Part shown: positions 44,670 to 55,716 of the stretch, in pieces
Position numbering within the stretch: position 1 is the first letter of the stretch
Layout of the letters: each line of letters starts with the position of its first letter
Source: Epichloe hybrida
Lineage: Eukaryota; Ascomycota; Sordariomycetes; Hypocreales; Clavicipitaceae
DNA: 64,000 nucleotides
Direction of reading: 5' to 3'
NCBI GenBank assembly: GCA_019022495.1
Contig: JAFEKR010000016.1
Span: 930,001-994,000, forward strand
Notes under the pieces: generated by a model
The model's input: the letters and a program-made list of their open reading frames with translations, nothing else
Told to the model about the DNA's origin: nothing
The model's database searches: none
Program-made: the position numbers and the translations under genes

Positions 44670-45794
44670 TCACCTCTTCTTCTTGTTGTTCAAAAAATCC
44701 CACTCATCCACGCACCCGTTCAAGGCCTTGGCGGCCCGCATCTCGTTGCTGCGAAAACCCTTGTTGAACATTCGTGGCAGGATCATGACGCTGTTGGCAT
44801 GTTCCTGTGCGAAGCCGACCCGCGCGTCCTTGCCACACTTGTCCTTGGTGTACCGCACGGCCTCGTCCAAGAGCTCTCTGCCTATGCCCCGGCCTCGGTG
44901 CGACGTGGTGGTCGTCCAAGCACGTATGACGCCCATGCCGCCCTTGAGACTGGCACTTCGGCTGCGGTTCCTGCGCTTGCTGGGCGACGCGGTCGGGGCT
45001 CGTCGGGGCTCGAGCCGCAGAACGAGTGCCCCGACGAGGAGCTGGCCGGCCTTTGCGCCGAGAAGGACGTCTACGGCGTCCTGGTGTTGCCGGCCACGGC
45101 CGTCTGCGTGGTCGGCACGCAGCCAGTCCCGGGTGATGTTGTCGGCCAGAGTGGAATATTGGGACGTCAGGAAGCGGATGGCGGCAAAGTAGAGCATTGC
45201 CAGACCGCTTGCCAGCAGGAGCGCGCGGCTGGCGTCCCTCTCCGTGGCGTTGGAGTTGGCGTTGGCGTAGACGAGGCGGTACACGGCGGCCCAGGAGGAG
45301 ACCAGGTTGGCGAGGCAGAGAGGATGCGAGAAGACGGCTCTGGCGGCGCGAGGGCCCATCTCGGACACCGAGTCGGCCACGAGCCGGAGGCCCTCGGTCT
45401 TGTCATGCTGGCTTGTGAGGGCGTCGAGGGACAGCGGCGGGATGTCGTCGAGGGGCACCAGGGATTCTTCGGAAGCAATGGCCGAGGCCGAGGAGCATGG
45501 AGACGGCTGTGTTCGAGCTGGTTGCGCAGAGTGCGGCTCCAGACGCGGCGTGTTGTCGTTGGATGCAAGAGCGGACGGCGATAATACGAGATTTGCGCGG
45601 AGGCAGGTGAAGAAGGCTTCGGGGCGCAAAAGGCAAAGCGACGTTCCAAGTTGGTCAGCAATGGACCCAGCATGTGACGTGGGACTTGGGACTTGGGACT
45701 GTTGGACGGGCTCTCGTGCATTACATGTCATGTACATGCCCAGCACTAGCTGAGCGGATGTCATGCCGATGCCGACCGAGGTGCGTCGTCGCAT
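44670..45794 (-). CDS. GNAT-family N-acetyltransferase with membrane segment
   Basis: Minus-strand frame, 374 aa if started at ATG 45794. The C-terminal GNAT fold shows motif A HRGRGIGRELLDEAV, the R/Q-x-x-G-x-G/A acetyl-CoA pyrophosphate loop, followed by ARVGFAQEHANS. A hydrophobic helix (ALLLASGLAMLYFAAIRFL) lies about mid-protein, so it may sit on a membrane. The substrate is unknown. The N-terminus is uncertain. An alternative first exon 45954-45855 (MELGGVRELDLRK...) with donor GTAAGT could join at 45691 through an AAG acceptor and keep frame (373 aa), making the ATG at 45794 intronic. Transcript data would decide. Confidence 0.75.
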   Translation of the reverse strand: MRRRTSVGIGMTSAQLVLGMYMTCNAREPVQQSQVPSPTSHAGSIADQLGTSLCLLRPEAFFTCLRANLVLSPSALASNDNTPRLEPHSAQPARTQPSPCSSASAIASEESLVPLDDIPPLSLDALTSQHDKTEGLRLVADSVSEMGPRAARAVFSHPLCLANLVSSWAAVYRLVYANANSNATERDASRALLLASGLAMLYFAAIRFLTSQYSTLADNITRDWLRADHADGRGRQHQDAVDVLLGAKAGQLLVGALVLRLEPRRAPTASPSKRRNRSRSASLKGGMGVIRAWTTTTSHRGRGIGRELLDEAVRYTKDKCGKDARVGFAQEHANSVMILPRMFNKGFRSNEMRAAKALNGCVDEWDFLNNKKKR

Positions 45795-45954
45795 CTTGAC
45801 TCGGGAGAATGGATGGAGAATGGATGGACAACGGATGGATGCACACAAACTTACCGGCACTGCTTCGCAGCCCAGGGACAAATCCAACCCTCTCGGCTAC
45901 TGAGCCGGGGCCGCACTTTCGCAGGTCGAGTTCCCGCACGCCGCCAAGTTCCAT

Positions 45955-47451
45955 GTCGGGAACGGGTGAATGATATGGATGAAATGGATGAAATGAAATG
46001 GATGTGTCGTCGTCTTTGAGAAAGCTTTCCAGTTGTCAATGCTGGAAAGTGAGTGGCAGCCAGGCCGTTCCCCAACAAGCTTAAGCTGTCTCTTGATTCC
46101 AAGGCGGCGGCCTCACACTTGACCCCTTGGCAAACTTGAAATGTGGTTGGTATACGCCGGGTCGTGTCAGCGGAAGAAAGAAAGAAAGAAGACGAAGACG
46201 AAGACGAAGACGAAGACGAAGACGAAGACGGAGACGGAGACGGAGACGGAGACGGAGACGGAGACGGAGACGGAAGAAAGAAGAAAGAAGAAACATGGTC
46301 GGAAACAGGGCCAAAACAAATGCCCATTTACATACTCTATACATTGATAAATATTATAATACTCCGTAACCTCGTCACTTGTGAAACCCGCTGTGGGTTT
46401 GTCTGGGTCTGTGGTCACTACTTTGGTGTCCCACCCAACAAAAAGCGTTCAGTTCCTCTCTCAGTTCCTCTCTCAGTCGTCTCTCAGTCCTCTCTCTCAT
46501 CAGACCTCTCTTGAGCCAGCTCCCTCTGCTTTCTGCTCGATATGTAGATAGTGTGACGGGATCCCATTGGTTTCCCAACATTTGCCGCTTCATGCGGCTC
46601 ATTGCATTATCGCATGAGGCGAAAAGGATCTGCGTCTGAGGCGTCAATGGCATTGCCTATCAAGCATCCGCGGTTGGTTCTCACGGCGGCCAGCCAAACA
46701 ACATGTGAAACAAATTGGCGCACGTACATGTGTGTGCTGTATGTATGTGTGCGTACTGTACATACGGATTACACGTAGCGCGCGATTTGACGCCAAGATT
46801 TAATACCCCGCTCGTCAGGACTTCACTTGCGCCGACTCAGGAGCCCCTCTTCAAAGGCAAAGTCGTCATCTTGATAAAGAGAGTCAAGAGACCATTGGTT
46901 GAAATGTGCTCACGACGTCGGAATCTGCTCCGTCCATGCCACGGAGAATCAGAGCCATCGCATGTTTACATGCCATACGTACGGATTACCAAACGCTTGT
47001 TTGAAAGGTGGTGTTACTTCTGCTTCCTGGCCACGCGGCAAATGATACGGAGTCATGATCCGCGGAATAATCCGTAGGCCATCCATCATTCTAATCCGTC
47101 TTGATTCCGTTGTGTTTCGTGGGCGTCTCATAGGGCCGACGGGGCGCACGCACCATGGCTGGCATTTGGCTGCCAACTAATCGTTCCACGCCCCACCCAC
47201 ACCCCCTCCCCCCACGTCTATTGAAACGCTCAGAACCTAACCTTTTGTGCTCATCACCAAACCCGGGCAAATTAGCAAAGTAGGCGCACTTTTTTTTTTA
47301 AACAGAATTATTGAAATATTTCTTATTTCATGTACTCCGTACTCCGTGCTTTGCGTGTGAAATGGTGTGATCCACCGCTCCATCTGTCCCGTTCGCCCCG
47401 CTCTCCCTGACGCTGAAATGGAGGGGAGGGGGGCATTTTGCGTATTTGCTC
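45955..47451. other. Intergenic region with hexanucleotide repeat
   Basis: Contains the GAAGAC/GGAGAC repeat, a TACTCCGTA at 46360-46368, TCAGTTCCTCTC repeats near 46450-46500 and a GTACTCCGTA at 47332-47341. No gene recognised. Confidence 0.45.
46189..46275. repeat. Hexanucleotide repeat GAAGAC / GGAGAC
   Basis: About seven GAAGAC-phase units followed by about eight GGAGAC-phase units; open in several frames only because of the repeat. Confidence 0.9.
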
Positions 47452-50400
47452 TCATGCTAGTTGTTCATGTCCTCTCCAGACATTGCGCGGGACCTTTGAA
47501 ACATCCATGCCATCTACTGTGATTGAACCTGAATCTGGATCCAATAGACGGAAGAGTGGTAAGAGAAGTGTTGATTTTCCACTGCATCTTCGACCACAAA
47601 CGGCCATCTTCTGCCCAGGTTTGACTGACAGACACATTCACATCAAGGTTACTCCCAACATGGTTCGTACACGACGCCGAAATTTTTCCCCTGAACTCGA
47701 TCCGACCGTCTGAAGGCCAATTGCGAGCGGGGGCAGTGAGGGTGTAAGCTCGTCTTCTCTTCTGGAGTTTCAATTCAAAGCTCCTCAACCGCTCTATCGC
47801 ACCCAAAGAGCCCTCCAAGAATATTGACCATTCCCAGCGCAAAGGCTCCGGCGCTTGTCCCTGCGGGTGGCCACGACAGAAAGCGTGACAAGGATGACGG
47901 CTCAGGCGCCGAAAAGGAGCTCAAGGACCGGCTTCAACCAGAATTGTGCGCTTAGAAGAAGGTATTGGGGTTTTTGCGAATCATCAAGTAATCTAAGCGC
48001 AGTTTCTTGAAAGGCAGTTCGTGATTCAGAATATCACGGTCGTTGCCGAATCTATGATCCCCGCATCAGACGGCTTTGCCCCATTCTGCCCGCAATTTAG
48101 CCTCGCCTATTGATCAAGTCGTCCATGTCAATTGCAACGAAGAAAGATAAAGGAGCTCTAGAGACTGTTTAGAAATGTCCTAAAAACAATCAAGGGGTGA
48201 GGCCGCTATACTTCATTGCGATGCCCAAAAGCGTCAAAAGCAACTCTCGTGCAGCCTTTGATGCCATCTCGACAGGTTTGAACCTAGGTTGTTAAGTCGG
48301 ACATTCTATAATAGACAACTTGCCTGATGCCAACCAAATTTTTGCTCCAAATAGAGCTAATCCAATCACCTTCCCTGTATTATAGATGCCATAGTACCAC
48401 GGTGTACTTTCGTCACGCTCTTTGTCACTGGCTGTCGTTCATATCATGAGCCAAATGTCTTGTTCCCAAAAGCTCGAAACCGTCACTTCGTTCTCATTCT
48501 TGGTCGCGTCTGCTTGGCTCGATGAGGAAGAGAATAAGAGCTTGGATTGCAGTCTATTCTTGTAGTTCGGAAAGAGAGCCCTACACAACCTGTGCAGAAT
48601 GTTTGCATCCCAAAAAGATGATGCTACCAGTCCAATCCATTTGGTACATCATCAATGACCACGACCGGCTTCGGCGAATACAATGCACAAGCCGGAGACG
48701 GAAGAATGCCAGTACTATTCTTACCCAAGGCCACATAAGACGAAAAAGAAAAAACTCACGATGCGTTGCTTATGGCCACCGCTGAGTGATAAGCCCTTGG
48801 TACCGATTTGTGACGTGCTACCACATGGAAGTTGCTCGAAGTCTTGACCCAACGCGCAAGACGCAGTAACAGCCCTGTACCATTATTCTTCCATGACAAA
48901 CTGTCCGAGAATATTTGTTCGTATTGAAGAATTCATGAGCCAGGTTGTTTGCGCGCAGTATGCAGCTCCTGAGTCATGCTTTTTGAAGTATCCTGTCGTA
49001 TGCAGCTTGTCCTAGCATTGCTCGAAGAAGGACGCTCTCCCCAGCACCAACTTTACCAGCCAATACGCAAATTCCGCGCGTGGAACCAAGATGTCGATGT
49101 TTTCGAAGATCCTTATTTGTTCCGGCTTGAAAACGATGCTTGCAAACCCCTCGGCTATGACAGCGTCGTAGAGGTGAAAGCTTTGGCAACGGTAAATTGC
49201 ATGCCTGATTGAGAGCCAAACGAAAACAGCGCGATTCCGAAAGTCAAGACTGGTGCAAAGCTAGGGGTGTGTGTTTCCTATAGTTTCTTAGTCATGCAGA
49301 ATATCCGAAACTGAGCTCGATGATCCATCAGCAAAGGGTGTTCCCACCTAGTACGTTCATGATATTGAATGAGAATGTTCCGTCAGTCCAAAAATAGGGT
49401 GCACCCATAAAATGGCTGCTGCTAATCTCATACATGTTCAACAATAGTTACCAGCTTTCGATAAGCAGCCGACTCCTTCATTTGAGCCTCGCAATCGCGT
49501 TGAACGACGAACCGACGAGTCCAAGCATCTTGGTCTCCTTCATTGATCCCTACACCGCAGAGGTGTTGCTAGTTTGGGCTTACACCACCTCGTTACTGGC
49601 CTTCACTGCTGGTCCCATGTACTTGACCAGCTTGAACGTTCCCAGGAAGGGGCCTGAAGGGCATTACCAGTACCTCAAAATTGAAATGTCATATGCGAAC
49701 GAAGAGCATGACTTGCAAAAGGATGCAATCGCCGGGCCGATACTCCCAACACCATTTCCCGCGTGAGAAACCAGGCAGCCAGACCGAGCTCAACGAAAGT
49801 CGCCCAGAACTCATGAACCATTGTGAATACCTGCGCAATTCTGCTAATATTTGCAGTGATCAGAGTAAGAGCCGCAGGGCTCTCTTTGGCTCCGTGGTGC
49901 AGATTTGTCGCGTTCTGCGTCACAAATGGTATAAGGCAACCTCGAAGCGCAGTGAGAAACCGGTATGTCTTTTGATCGTAGAGACTATACCCAACCTGAA
50001 CATCTTGGCCAGCACTTGGCGGATCCGACAAGCCAGCAAGTAAGAAAGCAGAGAAACGATTTGGCATACCAAATGTTCCAGATACAAAAGAGCTGTTGCT
50101 GCGATCAGAGCGTATCCGACGCTGGGATGATAACTCTTCTTTCGTTCCTCGCTTCTGTACAAAATCGATGATTCTGTTGATCAAGGGCTGCATCATCTCG
50201 AAGACGGAGTAGAATATGCAAGGTATGATGCCGACAAGCAATGCGCTCCTGAAAGAGCAGAGAAGTTTCCAAAGGAGAGCATTCTACCTGAAGCCTTTGT
50301 CACGCAGCCAATTGAGCTGCATCTACTGAGGTAGCGTCTCGAGCTAAAGTTCAAATTCTAATGGGTAAAGGCTTCGAACTGATAGTAACCGTCGACGATA

Positions 50401-50950
50401 GGCCCATTGAGTCATCAGAGAAGGCTGTAACTAATTACACCGCTGGTGGCCCTACGTCCCAAAGGCTTCCCCTTCTCGATGAGAATTGCATCCTTGTTCT
50501 GGGCCTCCAAGATCAATAGCACAATCTTTATAACCACGGACGCAGTGAAGAGGGATGCCAGGGGTTGCACATCGCCCATCATCCAAAGTGTGCGGCAATG
50601 AATAGCATCGTAAAACGACGAGAACAAGAAATAAATGGAAAGCGTGCTCAAGGGCTGGACAGACCGGCCATCCTCAGAAAAGGTCGAAAAGGTCAGCAGA
50701 CTCAGCAGCGTAACTGTCAGAGCGTCTGCAATGCCAATGGCAAGACTCGTGGCGGCGATTGTCAGATCTTTGGCAGGAACGACCTGACCTAGACTGTTCC
50801 AATGGATATTGGATCAGGATGGCGACTTGCAGATACGCCTACACGCCCCACTCTTTTGGCTCTTCTAAGTTCTCTTCCCAACAAGACTCACGGAGCCTAG
50901 AGAGAGGCACTGTTCTCTGTTCTCAAAAGGCTCATCATGTCAGATAGACG
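47452..50950 (-). pseudogene. Decayed ABC-C (MRP-type) transporter
   Basis: Fragments in the right order on the minus strand. TMD0 and linker: LTVTLLSLLTFSTFSEDGRS, then RTLWMMGD, then RRATSGVISYSLL followed by two stops where the family has WW. TMD1: FEMMQPLINRIIDFVQ, RFLTALRGCLI and AALTLITANISRIAQVF at 50241-49700. NBD1: a damaged Walker A GKVGAGESVLLRAMLGQ near 49060, with K to E. TMD2-NBD2 link: SLGAIERLRSFELKL and NWPSDGRIEFRGKISAS. NBD2: Walker A GRRCSGKSTLLL followed by FRLLDPDSGSITVDGMD, ending near 47452. Walker B and signature of NBD2 are missing, stops and frameshifts are many, and base composition is near normal. Confidence 0.85.
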
Positions 50951-51109
50951 TGTCGATACAGGCGCCAAGTACTCACCCGTCTTTGGCAAATACGCATTCT
51001 TGAAAGATGAACAAGCAAACATGGTGCTCTCTGTCGGGGACCAAGTCACCGTCAACAAGCGAGCAGACGAACGAACGACCTGTCTTCGACTGGCCTCTGA
51101 GGTCCAGTA

Positions 51110-51160
51110 CGGTCGCACATTAGAGAGGTCCCGCAAAGGGCTGCCAAAACAAAAAAATCC
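51110..51160 (+). repeat. Left terminal inverted repeat
   Basis: Pairs with 55664-55714. It begins after TA (51108-51109) and marks the switch from normal to AT-rich composition. Confidence 0.8.
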
Positions 51161-51227
51161 CTCAACCCCTCATTTGCGATTTTGCGATTTTATGATTTTT
51201 ATAATATATTTTTCGTACATTATAATT

Positions 51228-52750
51228 ATGCCACGTCCACGAAAAAACCTATAGAGCTTTTATAAGCAAATTAAATCCCTTTATAATAATGGGATTTCTT
51301 ATAAACAAATCCTAGATTAGATTAATACTAAGCTTTCTATATAAGGTAGCTAAAGTATTAGTCTTTATATATTATATTACTATCTTTAAGCCTAGGGAGT
51401 TTTATTTACTTTATAAAGTGTATAATGTCTTTAGCCCTTATATAAAGAGATCTCTAAGCTTTTTATATAAGATATTCTTATAGAGACTATTTATTTAACT
51501 ATTATTAAGCTTCTTTAGTAATAAGGGCATTAACTAGTTAGCTTATAAACTCTCTAAACATAGCTTTAGTAATAAGGCTTCTTATAAATGCAAAATCATA
51601 TGTAAATTATAGATAAACTAATTTATTATATATGGTTTTACTTTTTCTTCTATAGTTATTTAGATTAATTAATTCTTTAAGACCTTTAAGCGTAAGACTA
51701 GCTATCCTATATACTATATATAATCTGTAAAATTCACTATTAATATAGAATAAAAAGATAATTTTATATAGAAAAAAAGCGCTAAATTGCTTTATAGGAT
51801 ATAATTTAATTCCTTAAAGCTAATTTAAAATAAACCTCTATAATATAAGGCTTTAGTTAAGGATATTTATATTATTATATATAATAAAAGGGCTAAGTCC
51901 TAGTCTTATAAAACTAATTATATAACTTTTATTATATAGTCTTTCCTAAAGAAGTTTAAAATCATTAGAAAGGGAACTTTTAATATTATATAAACTTCTT
52001 AGTACTTAGACTAAACTTCCTTTAGTGCCTTAATAAATATAAGAAGCTAAAGAGATTTAGAATCTAAGTATACGCATATATTAATACATACTTATGCTAT
52101 ATTATTTAGTTTTACTATAGTTACTTTACTATAACTACTCTTAGTATATTAAAGTAATATCTTTATATAATTAAATACCTTAGAATATAACTATTTTTTA
52201 TAAGATCTAATTATAGAGTTAAGACTCTATTATAGGTAGCTACCTAAGTAATATTAGCATAAGCTAGCCTAGCTATAATTATATATAAGGATAAGAACTA
52301 AATCTCTTACTAGTTTACTTAAGGGAATTATATTAGCTCTTATTATATATATAGGCTAAGTAAAAGAAATATTAGAATTAAAAGCTAGTGGTATTAGCTA
52401 TATAAAGAAGTATTTAATTACTAGATAGTATTCTTTAATAAACTTACTATATATATATTATTTATTAAAGATAATAAAGTAAATTAAATTATATTAAACG
52501 TAATTTATTTACCTATAATCTAAGATAAATTTGCAGACTTTATCACACTATAGAATAGCTATAAAATTTGTATATAAAAGAATAAAGAGCATGTTATCTT
52601 AGGCATTTCTATAGACCTTTATTATATAGAAAACACTTAAAATTAGGGCATTTCTCTTAGTATAAATAATAACATAAAAGATTATATAGCATTAAATATA
52701 ATACTTAATCCCCTTAATAAGATTAATATTAACTAATTTCTTATATAGGA
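51228..52750 (+). pseudogene. Integrase-core (DDE) transposase relic
   Basis: Starts MPRPRKNL, then a stop, then SFYKQIKSLYNNGISYKQIL, the helix-turn-helix-like start of fungal integrase-core transposases. Later parts read GYLYYYI then NFLWCLNKYKKLKRFRI, where the family has W-x-L-D-G-Y-D-K-L; the first catalytic D is N. Then RSNYRVKTLL (family R-S-D-x-G-x-E-T) and SKRNIRIKSWWYQLYKEVF (family RIESWW; E is K). All changes of key residues and nearly all stops are explained by C-to-T/G-to-A changes. Superfamily placement is left open. Confidence 0.78.
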
Positions 52751-53132
52751 AATAGAAGATTAGTGTACATAAGAGCTATAGTTACTTAGGTTTTATAATC
52801 AAGAGATTAAAGATTATACATATCTATATATATTATTCTATTTAGCATTATAAAAGCGAATTCAAAATTATTAAGAAAGTAACTAATAACTAGTCCTTTA
52901 ACTTAGCCTAATTTCTTATAGGGGAATCCACAAATTTATATAACTTCTTTAATAAAACTATAAGCTATTATATAACTAAAACCTTAATAGTAACCTAATT
53001 TCTTAAGACCTTTAAGAATAACTTTAATAGTTCTAAAGTAAAGAGATTAAAAGTATTTAAGCCTATTATATATAACTTTTCTTCGCTAGACATCGCGTTT
53101 AAATATTTCTTATATAATAAGCTAGAGAATTT

Positions 53133-53270
53133 TCTTCTATATTAGTAAGCTTCTCTCTATTAGCAAGCTCTTCTATGTTAGCAAGCTTTTCTATATTAGT
53201 ATACTCTTTTGCATTAGTACGCTTTTCTATATTAGTACGCTCTTCTATATTAGTACGCTTTTCTGTATTA
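53133..53270 (-). repeat. 18-bp tandem repeat, coding-like on the minus strand
   Basis: About seven 18-base units of the form TTCTATATTAGTACGCTC. On the minus strand one frame is open through the array and reads hexapeptides such as RTNIEE, RTNIEK and LANIEE. This may be the remnant of a second protein of the element. Confidence 0.7.
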
Positions 53271-55663
53271 AGTATAGATTATTATTCTTATTAAGATTGC
53301 TTATCTATATAAGAATTAAGAGGTTTAGATTTGCTTTATTTAATTAGCCTTATTAGTAATAGGCTAAGGGAGGAGCTTTATAATAGTTCTTTTATATAAG
53401 GGGGTGACTTATTAGATTATAATAAATCCTTTTAATGCTTTATATGTTTTTTTTTTATTATAGTAGTTTTTTTTTCCTTAATTTTTTCTTCCTTTATTTA
53501 GTTTTCCTTTATAATATAAAAATTTAGAAAGATAAGAATATAACTATCTTAAATCTTCTAATTATACGAATTTTTTTTCCTAAAGAGATTAATAACTATA
53601 TAATTAAGGGAGCTAATAGAAGCTAGATATCTTAGAATAAGCTTGTCTAAGCTTATAGGGAATTTTTTTATTAAACTGCTCTAAAAAGCTTAGTTATATA
53701 AACTTATATAGCTAGTTAGCTTTAGTCACTAGACTAACTTCACTAAGCTTATTTTCCTATAAAAGAGGTTAAAGCTCTATAGGCTCTAAATAAAATTAGC
53801 TTTAGTATAATAGTAAGAAGTCTTATATAAACTAAGCTTAGTAACTAATTTTAGGATAAAAAAGCCTTTATTATAATAACTATATAAAAGTAATGGAATT
53901 AACTAAATATAAAGCCCTTAGGGATAGTTATATAGATCCTTAGAGGTAAAAGCTTAGGTAGCTTATATTACCTCTTATACTTATGTTTAGAAATGTTTAG
54001 TAAAATTCAATATATAATCCCTCTTACTTTACGCCATAGGAATTAGCTATAATAATATTAATAGAGATTTTATATAGGAAGTTAATGTTTTATTATCTAA
54101 ATCAATAGTAATTAATTAAGGCTAATGTAAGCTATAGTGTAAATAAAAAGTAGTATTTAGATAAGCTTTCTAAATTTCTTTATATGTGTATAATGCCTTT
54201 AGGTATTGTTTTTATTACTAATAATTTAAGTAACTAGGTATTATATAAGAAAGCAAAGAAAAGAATAAAAAGAGAAAGAAAGAAAAGAGAAAGAAAAGGA
54301 AAAAAAAAGAGAGGTAAAAGGGGGTTTAGTATAAATTTTAGTTATATATATATATATAAGGATTCTTAGGCTAAATATAATTCTAAGGGTTACTTACTCT
54401 TGCCTTATATAGATAGATTTATACTTACTAGCTATAAGTTAAGATATATAGTTATAAATTATATAGCCTAAGCTAATAGGTAATAGATAGTTATATACTA
54501 TAAGGAAAAAAAAACCTATAGCTAAAAGCTATAATCCTAAATTTTTCCTTTCTTAATTTTTATAAAAATAAAAATAAAAATAATAATAATAATAGTATAT
54601 ACATATAGAATCCCTTTATTCTTATACTATATACTAATAATTTTCTCTTCTAGTTAATATACTTTCTTTATACATATTATAACTATTTTAATTACTTATA
54701 TCTAATTTTAGTATAGACTATAGTAATAGTAATAGTAATATAGTAACCCTTTTACCTTAAACTTACTTATATATATAGCTTTAATACCTCTTATAATATA
54801 TAACTAAGACCTTTTCTAGGGTCTTATATATAGTATTCCTAGCATACCTTAGCTACTTTTAGCTTATATAAGTAAGAATAGTCTTAGCCTATATATTTAT
54901 TTATAAGAGTAATATGCTATTCTTACTTTACCTAGCTATAATATATAATTTCTTTAAGATTAAGTCTAACTAAAGTAAATTAAAAGTAAGTAACCCTTAT
55001 ATATAAATGCCTTCTTAATTTAATTAAGAGATATACTATATATAAATCCTTATAACTACTATATATAATAAATAGCATAAAATAAAGATAATCTTACTAC
55101 GCTATTCCTAGTTTATATATGCTTACTAGGCTACTTTAGTAATATATATAGTAACTATAAATAGCTAGATTATATATCTTCTTATTCTAATAGAGACTAG
55201 GTAGGTTCGCTAGTAAGAGACACTTATATAGGATTAAATATAAGTTCCTAAGAATAGCTAGTTAACCTTATTAAAGAACCTAGGACTAAAGATAACCTAA
55301 TTACGCTAGATAAGGATAGAACTATAGATAATCCTATTATTCTTTAAAGTTATATATATAAATTTTCCCTTACTTCTTTTGCTTTAAGGTTATATTATAG
55401 CTTTTTTATATATATTATAATACTATTAATAAAGCTCTTAACTAAGTAATTATAAATAGAGATATTAGCTAGTAGTGCTAGCTAATCTAGAATAATAGCT
55501 AGTACCTTCTTATAATATTTTAGGTTAGTAGCTTACTCTTATATATAAGAGTTAAGTAAAGTAAAGACTAGCTTAGCTTAATTTTATTTTATATATATAC
55601 ACTTCCTTAAATTTATATATAGATTTAATTTACTATTTACATAGCTTACCTAAAATAATAATG

Positions 55664-55714
55664 TGGGTTTTCTGTTTTAGCAGCCCTTTGCGGGGCCTGT
55701 CTAAGGTGCCACCG
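55664..55714 (-). repeat. Right terminal inverted repeat
   Basis: Inverted partner of 51110-51160; followed by TA at 55715-55716 and normal-composition DNA. Confidence 0.8.
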
Positions 55715-55716
55715 TA

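Larger units (their letters stand above)
51110..55714 (+). mobile_element. RIP-degraded TIR DNA transposon with integrase-core transposase
   Basis: The AT-rich block is bounded by inverted repeats. The left starts CGGTCGCACATTAGAGAGG and the right (complement) starts CGGTGGCACCTTAGACAGG; both continue CCCGCAAAGGGCTGC-Y-AAAAC. By eye about 40 of 46 positions match, and both ends abut TA. The plus strand inside carries a transposase relic (51228 onward). The right half has no recognised gene apart from a coding-like repeat on the minus strand at 53133-53270. Confidence 0.8.

Noticed and set aside
45167..45721. 184-codon minus-strand frame and 336-codon plus-strand frame over the GNAT gene
   Set aside because: Both are shadows of the GNAT coding frame in GC-rich sequence; only the GNAT frame shows a recognisable acetyl-CoA binding motif.
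46127..46514. Arg-rich or Glu/Asp-rich small proteins across the hexanucleotide repeat
   Set aside because: A repeat unit divisible by three keeps all frames open; no start context or flanking conserved sequence supports a gene.
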